From: Clostridia bacterium
Lineage (GTDB): Bacteria; Bacillota; Clostridia; Christensenellales; Borkfalkiaceae
NCBI GenBank assembly: GCA_900766495.1
Contig: CAAFVM010000053.1
Span: 1 to 14,614 of the forward strand
Reading direction: 5' to 3'
Length of the DNA: 14,614 nucleotides
The notes below the pieces were generated by a model. It did no database searches, had not been told where the DNA came from, and worked only from the letters and a program-made list of their open reading frames with translations. Position 1 is the stretch's first letter. Every line of letters begins with the position of its first letter. The translations under genes and the position numbers were made by a program. Shown here one piece after another: positions 1-6,103 of the stretch.

Positions 1-3000
1 ACCGCGCCGTCTTCCACCCTGCGTTCAACAATGATTTTATCGCCGCTTAAGTAATAATGCGTATCGTTTTTCTTAACGCGAAGCCCGTTAATATCGTAAA
101 CGAACGTAGTATTATCGAATTTAGTAAGGCGGTCGCCTTTCCATTCAAGCGCGTAATCTTTATTCTTAACGGGGTTGCCCGCCGCGTCGTATTCTATTGT
201 GTAGCGATTGTTTATTTTTGTAAGCTGGTCGCGCCAGAGCGGGTTAGTATAACCGTAAGTCGTAACGTCGCTTGCAACGGCGGCTATTACGTTATTTGTA
301 ATATCGTAAGTATATTTTGTTAAAACGTTACCGGCGCTATCGTAAGTATAAGCAAACTTTTTACCCGCCGCATAGTTGATTTCGGCAATAAGTCTGTTAA
401 ACTCGTCGTATTCGTAAGCTACTTTAACGGTTGAGCCGCTTTTTATTTGCTTAACGTTTCCGTTAGCGTAATAATCGTAGGTAAAGCTCCCCGCTTCGGT
501 ATCGCCGTTTTTATACGTTTCGCTTTTAACAAGATTTGTTTTCTTACTTGCTCCGTCGCGATAGGTAAAATCGGTTTCGAAAGTCTTTTTGCCGTTAAAC
601 GCAGATGTCTTTTTTATAAGCCTGTAAAGGTCGTCGTAACCGTAGGTTTGCGTAATATTCGCCGTTCCGCTTACCGTTTTATTTTCAAAACGTTCGGCTT
701 TTTTAAGAACGTTGTTTTCGTCCTTTACGGTTTTTACCGTTTCTATATTAGTAACGTCTGCGTTTACGTGTTTTTCAAACCGAACTACGCTTTCGTTACC
801 TAATCTGCCGCACGCAACAGGTCTTGTAACAATGCGTTCGGGAACGTTATTAAATTCGGTTACAGCCGTGGATATTATTCCGTCGGCATTAACCTCAACA
901 CCGTAACTCGTATGCGTTTCGGCATACTCGGTACTTACCGCATAGTCTTCCGAAGAATTTTTTCTGTTGCCGCTGTAAACGCGGGTGTAATCGTCCTCGG
1001 TTTTTAAATATTCAACCTCTGCAACCGTATTGCCGTCGCCGTCGGTTATTTTCGTAAGTTGGTCGTCGGAATTATATTCGTAATTTTCTTTATAACCGTT
1101 TGCAAAGCTTTGCGCCGTTTTGTGCTTGTCGTCGTACAAAAATTCAACAAGTTTGCGCCCGCCTATAAACGTTGCGGCTATGTTGCCGAAACTATCGTAA
1201 TCGAACTGCACCGAAGAAGCCGCTTTTTCGCCGTTTGAATTTTCCGAACCCGCCAAATTTTCAAAGGCGTATTCTGCGGACGAAAGCGAGCCGCTCGGGT
1301 TGTAAGCAAGTTTGTTTTTCATAGCCTCGGTTTGCGCGCTTCCGCTTAACGCCGAGGTTTGTTTAAGCTTATCGGACTGTTCGAAATATTCGTCTTTAAT
1401 AACGGTTGAGGGGCTGCCTGTTTCTCCGCCGACGGTGGTTTTTGTGTAAGCGGGCTTCACCTCGTAACTTGTGGTAACGCCGTTTTCGTCGGTTTCGCTT
1501 GCTAAAACGCCGTTTGCGCCGTAAGTTTTGGTTGTTTGAGTATAACTTGCGCCGCTGCCGTAGCTTTTTACGCTTGTTATGCGATAGTCGCCGTCGTAAG
1601 TCCACTCGGTTTTGCTTATCTGCCCGCCGCCGACGTATGAACGAGTTTCGTCGGTTTTGGTTACCCCGTCGGTTTTATAGTTTGTTTTGGTGCAAACTAC
1701 CTTTTGGGTTATGGGTTCGTAAACGTAACTTTCGGTTACGTTGCCCTGCGGGTTATATTTATTGTCGGGTATGTCGGTTTTGGTTTCGTAAGGCGCTTTT
1801 ACCATTCGGAATTCGCCGAGGTACAGCGCGGGTTCCTGCCCCACAGCCTTGCCGTGCGAAATTTCTATTTTTACCTTATCGCCTTTTAAAAGCGAGGGCA
1901 AGCCCATTGAAGCGAACTGCCATTTTTCATAGCTTTGCGAGCATTTAAAGGTTATGGGCTGCGAGTTTTGCTCCCCGCGAATTACGGTAAGCGTTATTTG
2001 CGGTTTATACCCTTTCACCCACGCCGAAAGATACACGCTTTCGCCGTTTTCTATTCCGTTAAGAGTTACCGTTTTAGTAAGCGCGCCGCCGCTTGTGTGT
2101 TTTAGCGAGCGGGTTGCCGTGGTGGCTTCGTCGCTTATAGTGCCGTTCGACCAGCCGAAAAGGCTGTCTATATAGAACGCGTCGCGGCAAATATCAAGTG
2201 TGTTTGCGTAAGATTTATCGAACGACTTCGGGTCGAACCCGTTGCTGTTCGCGCTTAACACGCGCTGAAATTTGTTATATGATTCGCCGTTTTCGCCCTT
2301 TTCGTAAGACCAGCGCGCGGCTTCGGCATAGCTGTTGAACGATACCGCGGTTACCTTGCCGTTTTTTTCAAGCTCGGTAGTTGATATTACGTCGGTAGGT
2401 TCGCTTGGTTTTTTAAGCACGCTTGTAGAACTTACATTTATGGTTTCGCGCTTTTCGCCGTACCCTTGCGAAACGGCAAACACCGTCCCCGAACCGAACA
2501 TTTCGTATTTAAGGCTTTCAAAATTGCCAAGCTCGTCTTTCGAAGCGAGGTTTGTCACCTCGAACATGGCGGAATGACTTATGTTTTCGTCGGCTCGGCT
2601 GAATTTGGTTTGCGATATTATGTCGCAATCGGCGGTTTCTTTGCGGGTTACAAGCGTAAGTTCGTTTGCTATATATGAAAGTTCCGCCACCGTGTAGAAC
2701 TCGCTTTCGGCAGCCGCGCCGTCGCGATTGTATTTTATTTTCGCAAGCTTGCCGTTCTCGTAACAGAACAAGAACTTGGGAACTTTGCCGTCGGCGGTAA
2801 GCCCCGCGGTTACGCTTTTTATGGAATAATCGGAATTATATGTTATTGCAACCTGCCGTTCGGCTTTCGCGGCGCCCCTCTTCGACGGGTAGGCGTGCAT
2901 TTCTTTAAGCAGATATTCGCTGCCGCCGTTTTGTTTGGCTATGAAATACATGCTGTTGCCGCTTCGGTCGATAAGCGTTAAATCGTTGGTTCCCGTAAAC

Positions 3001-4631
3001 AGGTCAAGCCCGAGTTCTTCGCAGCGAATATCGCTTCTGCCCGCCGCTTTTTCTTCGTCGGCTCCGTCGTTATACCCGCTTTCGAAATAGTTTAGCTTGC
3101 CGTCTTTATCTTCGTAAACCCACTTTGTTTCGGTTTCGCCGTCTTCGGTAACGCTCGCCTTGAACACGCGCTGGTTAAGGTTAAGCCGCCACCCCGTGCC
3201 TACGAAATGCTCGTTGCCCTGCCCGTGGCTGTAAACTCCCGAAATTTTAAACGGAACGCTGCCGTCGTTTTTCTCGGCTAAAACGGTTTTGAATTTCATT
3301 TTGCGGGTGAACAGATTGAGTTCGCCCTTGCCGCAATCGCCGAAATCCTGTTCGGCGCAGTCGTTGTCGCTTTTCGGCCCCGTTTGCTTATACAGCCTTA
3401 CGGTTACGTCCTTTTTTACTCCGTTTTTAGCGTATTCGAAGGTAAAATCCTGCGAAAGCCCCGCGTTTGTAAAGCGCGGAGTTTTTGTTTGCGCCGCAAG
3501 TTTGTCTTCTTCGCCGGTTCCGTCGTCGTATTCGGCGGTAAGTTTAAGCCCGTTAAGATCGAGCCTTGCGCCCGGCAGATAAAAACGCTTTTTGGGCGGC
3601 TTTTTTACGGTTACGCTTTTTAAAACTTTTCCGCTCGGTTTCGGGTCGGGGTCTGGGTTGGGGTCGGGTTCGTAATAACCGTCCTCGTCGGGATAAGGCG
3701 GCTCGAGTTTAATGCCGCGCACAATCGTATTGTCGTCTTCGGTTTCTTCAAAGTAGTTTTCGTCTTCCGATAAATACTCGCCCTCGTCAAGCCTGCCTAT
3801 ATACTCGGCTATTTTGCGAGCCATCCCCACGTAATCTACGTCGGCGCACATAGTGAGCCAGCCGTTGTCGATGTAGTTTTGCGTGTTGACGGTGGTTCCG
3901 TAACCCACTATAACGGGAACGTCGGGTCTTACGTCCAGATAAAAACCGACTATTAAATCGGTAATATACGGGTCGTAGCTTAAAATGGCGTTTAACTCGT
4001 CCGGATATTCATCGTTTAAACGAGCCATCGTTTCTTCGATATAGTCTTCCATTGAAGAAGTGTTTTCATAGTCTATAAAAACTTCTTCAATCTTTACCAA
4101 TGCGCCCGACGATATATATCCGTCCAGAACCGCTTTTACGCCCGAACTTATTTTTTCGTAAGAATAACTTGGCTGCCGCGGTTTAAATACTACTATCTTT
4201 TTCGGGTCGCTTGCGGAAACGCCGTCAAGGTCGAGCGCTTCCTTTATAGCTTCGCCCATTTCAACGCCCGCGGCGTGAAAATCGGGAACAAATAAGTCAT
4301 ATAAGCGTTCGTCACCGCAACCCTTTATCGCCTCATGAAAGATTATTGGGCGAATTGCGTCTTCATCTGCACCTGCAAAATTCTGTAGTTGTGAAGCAAT
4401 TACACTGTCATATCCTACAACAGGCCACAACACGGCACGGTCTATAACTCCAGTTTGCATTGCGTTAAAAGCATTGCCGTAAACGTCCATGTTGCCGTCC
4501 GACGGAAATATAGAAACGTCGCCATATTGATAGCCGCTTTTAAGCCTTTGTTTAAGGGCGTTGGCAAAATCCATATAAGGGATGCCGTGGGCGGGAACCA
4601 CTATAAAAATTTTTTTATTTGAATTATTCAT
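1..4631 (-). CDS. RHS/YD-repeat protein with N-terminal periplasmic-binding-protein-like domain (3' end outside window)
   Basis: The reading frame is open from ATG 4631 to the left edge, at least 1543 codons with no stop. Domains by approximate residue: 1-285, a type I periplasmic-binding-protein fold (RbsB/LacI-sensor-like) starting with strand IFIVVPAHG and ending GWLTMCADVDYVGMARKIAEYI; 285-333, an acidic and DP-rich linker; 335-415, an Ig-like domain of the bacterial YLPGARLDLNGLKLTAEYDDG type; 430-800, the RHS leader region (GTGWRLNLNQ near 477); 800-955, a jelly-roll-like module (LSAWVKG); 957 onward, YD repeats such as FDYDSFGNI, YEYDEFNRL, YTYDSAGNV and EYDAAGNPV. The window ends in VYDINGLRVKK...YYLSGDKIIVERR, just before the expected RHS core. 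GAGG at 4638-4641 is the ribosome site. An in-frame TAA at 4719-4721, with no usable start in between, excludes a longer N-terminus, so no signal peptide is encoded. RHS proteins form a shell around a C-terminal toxin or effector; here that part is not visible. Family call is firm, function unknown. Confidence 0.9.
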   Translation of the reverse strand, partial: MNNSNKKIFIVVPAHGIPYMDFANALKQRLKSGYQYGDVSIFPSDGNMDVYGNAFNAMQTGVIDRAVLWPVVGYDSVIASQLQNFAGADEDAIRPIIFHEAIKGCGDERLYDLFVPDFHAAGVEMGEAIKEALDLDGVSASDPKKIVVFKPRQPSYSYEKISSGVKAVLDGYISSGALVKIEEVFIDYENTSSMEDYIEETMARLNDEYPDELNAILSYDPYITDLIVGFYLDVRPDVPVIVGYGTTVNTQNYIDNGWLTMCADVDYVGMARKIAEYIGRLDEGEYLSEDENYFEETEDDNTIVRGIKLEPPYPDEDGYYEPDPNPDPDPKPSGKVLKSVTVKKPPKKRFYLPGARLDLNGLKLTAEYDDGTGEEDKLAAQTKTPRFTNAGLSQDFTFEYAKNGVKKDVTVRLYKQTGPKSDNDCAEQDFGDCGKGELNLFTRKMKFKTVLAEKNDGSVPFKISGVYSHGQGNEHFVGTGWRLNLNQRVFKASVTEDGETETKWVYEDKDGKLNYFESGYNDGADEEKAAGRSDIRCEELGLDLFTGTNDLTLIDRSGNSMYFIAKQNGGSEYLLKEMHAYPSKRGAAKAERQVAITYNSDYSIKSVTAGLTADGKVPKFLFCYENGKLAKIKYNRDGAAAESEFYTVAELSYIANELTLVTRKETADCDIISQTKFSRADENISHSAMFEVTNLASKDELGNFESLKYEMFGSGTVFAVSQGYGEKRETINVSSTSVLKKPSEPTDVISTTELEKNGKVTAVSFNSYAEAARWSYEKGENGESYNKFQRVLSANSNGFDPKSFDKSYANTLDICRDAFYIDSLFGWSNGTISDEATTATRSLKHTSGGALTKTVTLNGIENGESVYLSAWVKGYKPQITLTVIRGEQNSQPITFKCSQSYEKWQFASMGLPSLLKGDKVKIEISHGKAVGQEPALYLGEFRMVKAPYETKTDIPDNKYNPQGNVTESYVYEPITQKVVCTKTNYKTDGVTKTDETRSYVGGGQISKTEWTYDGDYRITSVKSYGSGASYTQTTKTYGANGVLASETDENGVTTSYEVKPAYTKTTVGGETGSPSTVIKDEYFEQSDKLKQTSALSGSAQTEAMKNKLAYNPSGSLSSAEYAFENLAGSENSNGEKAASSVQFDYDSFGNIAATFIGGRKLVEFLYDDKHKTAQSFANGYKENYEYNSDDQLTKITDGDGNTVAEVEYLKTEDDYTRVYSGNRKNSSEDYAVSTEYAETHTSYGVEVNADGIISTAVTEFNNVPERIVTRPVACGRLGNESVVRFEKHVNADVTNIETVKTVKDENNVLKKAERFENKTVSGTANITQTYGYDDLYRLIKKTSAFNGKKTFETDFTYRDGASKKTNLVKSETYKNGDTEAGSFTYDYYANGNVKQIKSGSTVKVAYEYDEFNRLIAEINYAAGKKFAYTYDSAGNVLTKYTYDITNNVIAAVASDVTTYGYTNPLWRDQLTKINNRYTIEYDAAGNPVKNKDYALEWKGDRLTKFDNTTFVYDINGLRVKKNDTHYYLSGDKIIVERRVEDGA

Positions 4632-4705
4632 CTTCTTCCTCGTTTGTTTTAATACCGAGAGGAAAAAGCTTATCGCGAACTCGCTTTGCCGCTCGATTCG
4701 CCTAC

Positions 4706-4734
4706 ATCTTAAACCCGCTTATGACCTTTGTCAA
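4706..4734 (-). promoter_or_regulatory. Proximal promoter (P2) of the RHS gene
   Basis: On the minus strand, a perfect -35 TTGACA (4734-4729) is followed after 17 bases by TAAGAT (4711-4706), a 4/6 match to TATAAT. Transcription would start near 4699, giving a leader of about 68 bases. The -35 is good and the -10 mediocre, so it may need help or be secondary to the upstream promoter. Inferred from sequence only. Confidence 0.45.
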
Positions 4735-4746
4735 TACGGTTATGAC
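4716..4746. repeat. Direct repeat CG(C/G)TTATGAC, possible operator
   Basis: CGCTTATGAC (4716-4725) and CGGTTATGAC (4737-4746) match at 9 of 10 bases and start 21 bp apart, about two helical turns, so both would face the same side of the DNA. They bracket the -35 of the proximal RHS promoter. That placement suggests a binding site for a regulator of the RHS gene. No regulator can be named. Confidence 0.4.
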
Positions 4747-4824
4747 ACGAAAACTTATATTTCGCCTTTTTTCGACAATTCTCGCCCGCTCCCATTTTAC
4801 CGCAAGCCGAAAATCGTTTGCTAT

Positions 4825-4854
4825 ATAATACCATAAATATTATGCGGTTGTCAA
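4825..4854 (-). promoter_or_regulatory. Distal promoter (P1) of the RHS gene
   Basis: On the minus strand, a perfect -35 TTGACA (4854-4849) and a -10 TATTAT (4830-4825, 5/6 match) are separated by 18 bases. The start point would be near 4818, leaving a leader of about 187 bases before ATG 4631. This is the stronger-looking of two tandem promoters and it diverges from the pstS promoter region. Confidence 0.6.
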
Positions 4855-4907
4855 TATTTTTAAAATTGCAAAAGCGCATTGCTCGCCGCCTTTTTTTGCC
4901 GCTTTAA

Positions 4908-4936
4908 CTTTACAAAAACTTTACATAAGCTTTACC
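4908..4936 (+). promoter_or_regulatory. Putative Pho box (PhoP binding array)
   Basis: Three copies of CTTTAC(A/A/C) start at 4908, 4919 and 4930, an exact 11-bp period, and a partial CTTTAAC precedes them at 4902. In Bacillus, PhoP binds TT(A/T/C)ACA-like repeats spaced by about five bases, which also gives an 11-bp period. The array sits roughly 45-73 bp upstream of the predicted pstS start point, ahead of a poor -35, as expected for an activator site. The operon encodes its own PhoP/PhoR pair, so autoregulation is likely. Confidence 0.65.
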
Positions 4937-4945
4937 GTATTTAGC

Positions 4946-4974
4946 CTGTTAAACTTTTTTTCGCGTGTTAAAAT
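4946..4974 (+). promoter_or_regulatory. pstS promoter core (weak -35, activator dependent)
   Basis: A -10 TAAAAT lies at 4969-4974. Seventeen bases upstream is CTGTTA (4946-4951), a poor -35. The Pho-box array directly upstream would supply the activation. The predicted start is near 4981, giving a leader of about 86 bases. The exact -10 is uncertain because the stretch is AT-rich. Confidence 0.5.
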
Positions 4975-4979
4975 ATAAG

Positions 4980-5018
4980 CGTAAAAAGCAAAAGGAAGCA
5001 AAAACCTGCGCTTTTACG
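4980..5018 (+). promoter_or_regulatory. Hairpin at the 5' end of the pstS leader
   Basis: CGTAAAA (4980-4986) pairs with TTTTACG (5012-5018). After one bulged A, GC (4988-4989) pairs with GC (5010-5011), giving a 9-bp stem around a 20-base A-rich loop. It starts at the predicted transcript 5' end, where such structures can protect mRNA from decay. No U-tract follows, so it is not a terminator. Its function is inferred. Confidence 0.4.
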
Positions 5019-5031
5019 TAAAACAGCAAAC

Positions 5032-5055
5032 AAATCAATAAGTAAAATCAATAAG
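5032..5055 (+). repeat. Short direct repeat AAATCAATAAG at the pstS ribosome site
   Basis: AAATCAATAAG occurs at 5032-5042 and again at 5045-5055, with a 13-base period. The second copy runs into the pstS ribosome binding site AAGGAG (5053-5058). It may be a chance local duplication. Confidence 0.4.
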
Positions 5056-5066
5056 GAGAAAACATT

Positions 5067-6014
5067 ATGAAGAAAAGAGTATTAGGTTTAGTTGCGGCGG
5101 CGCTCGCCGCGGTATCGCTCGTAAGTTTTGCGGGCTGCGAAGTAGGTTTTAACGCCGATAAGGCAATAACCGTTATAGTTCGCGAAGCGGGCAGCGGAAC
5201 GCGCTCGGCTTTCGACGAAGCCGTAACCGACGGCAACGGAAACTTTCTGGTAAGCAAAGACGCAAACGGCAACCCCGTTTATCACTCGGTAAAAACCGCC
5301 GAAGAAGCAAGCAAAACCGGCATAGTTCTTACCAAAGTTCAGTCAGACCCGCAGGCGATAGGTTATGTTTCTTTGGGCTCGGTTAACGAAAGCATTAAAA
5401 CAATTAAAGTAAACGGTTACGAACCCACTGTTCAGAACGTTTTGGACGGCAACTACATTTTACAGCGCCCGTTCGTTATAATGACTAAAAAAGGTCAGAC
5501 GATGCAACCGCTTACCGCAGATTTCCTTGCGTTTTTAAAAAGCGATAAAATGAAAGCCATTTGCGACGAAGAGGGCGTGATTTTCTTAACCGACGAACAA
5601 AAACGCGCAAACGAGGGCGAAACCGCAATTCCCGTAGGAACGTTCACCGCGCAATCGGCTCTGCCCACAGGCGACAAAATTGTTATAAGCGGCTCTACCT
5701 CGATGGAAAAACTTATTAACGCGGCAATCAAAGAATATGCAAACCTTTACGGAAAAGCTATTGCAGACATCATCGCCACCATTAAACTCGAAGGGTCTTC
5801 GGTTGGCAGAAAAGCCGCTATAGCCGATACGAACGGCAACGTTATAGGTCTTTCTTCGGTAAAGGTAGTAAACGCGCAGGTCGACAGCTTCAACGTTTGC
5901 CTCGACGGCGTGGCGGTTATAGTAAATAAGAAAAACGACATAGTAACCGACCTCACTCTTGCTCAACTTTACGATATTTACACCGGTAAAGTTACCAAAT
6001 TCTCGCAGCTGTAA
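5067..6014 (+). CDS. pstS: PstS-like phosphate-binding lipoprotein with swapped (circularly permuted) halves
   Basis: This 315-residue protein is the likely extracellular phosphate receptor of the Pst ABC transporter. Residues 1-23 are a lipoprotein signal ending SFAG before Cys24, with Phe at -3 a mild deviation. AAGGAG at 5053-5058, eight bases before ATG, fixes the start. PstS motifs appear in the wrong order. First come ITVIVREAGSGTR (34-46), IGYVSLGSV (about 98-106) and RPFVIMTKKG, normally the C-terminal half. After a linker around 175-204 come VISGSTSM (206-213), GSSVGRKAA (243-251), DGVAVIVN (280-287) and LYDIYTGKVTKF (about 302-313), normally the N-terminal half, ending exactly where canonical PstS would run on into the GSGT segment. 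The usual Arg or Asp after the DIG(x)S motif is Val265 (GLSSVKV). Linkage to pstCA, pstB and phoU supports phosphate as ligand. I recall a similar order in other clostridial binding proteins but cannot verify it. Confidence 0.88.
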   Translation: MKKRVLGLVAAALAAVSLVSFAGCEVGFNADKAITVIVREAGSGTRSAFDEAVTDGNGNFLVSKDANGNPVYHSVKTAEEASKTGIVLTKVQSDPQAIGYVSLGSVNESIKTIKVNGYEPTVQNVLDGNYILQRPFVIMTKKGQTMQPLTADFLAFLKSDKMKAICDEEGVIFLTDEQKRANEGETAIPVGTFTAQSALPTGDKIVISGSTSMEKLINAAIKEYANLYGKAIADIIATIKLEGSSVGRKAAIADTNGNVIGLSSVKVVNAQVDSFNVCLDGVAVIVNKKNDIVTDLTLAQLYDIYTGKVTKFSQL

Positions 6015-6034
6015 CATTCACAATAAAAAAACAA

Positions 6035-6077
6035 AGCCGTTTTCGCAGGAAGTAAGAAACTTTTTGCGGAAGCGGCT
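6035..6077 (+). promoter_or_regulatory. Intercistronic hairpin between pstS and pstCA
   Basis: The arms 6035-6047 and 6065-6077 form 13 continuous pairs, including two G-U pairs. The 17-base loop contains a further small AAGT/ACTT pairing. No U-tract follows, so it is unlikely to be an intrinsic terminator. It begins about 20 bases after the pstS stop and ends about 26 bases before pstCA. Comparable structures in binding-protein transporter operons protect the upstream message and raise binding protein over permease; that role here is inferred. Confidence 0.6.
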
Positions 6078-6103
6078 ATAACGCTATTATTTAAATAAAA
6101 ATT

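Noticed and set aside
447..803. Plus-strand open frames across 57-4836
   Set aside because: They lie opposite the long minus-strand RHS frame or its leader, lack ribosome sites and have residue mixes typical of antisense translation.
4734..4748. E. coli-type Pho box half (TGTCATAA on the minus strand) near the RHS promoter
   Set aside because: The neighbouring copy is 21 bp away, not a multiple of 11, and the cluster's own array is of the Bacillus-like TTTACA type, so I treat it as an unrelated direct repeat.
5586..6017. Minus-strand 143-codon frame over pstS
   Set aside because: It is antisense to a well-supported gene, with no ribosome site and no recognisable motif.
6035..6077. Intrinsic terminator after pstS
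   Set aside because: The stem is strong but is followed by a mixed sequence without a U-tract, and the downstream genes have no promoter of their own that I can see.
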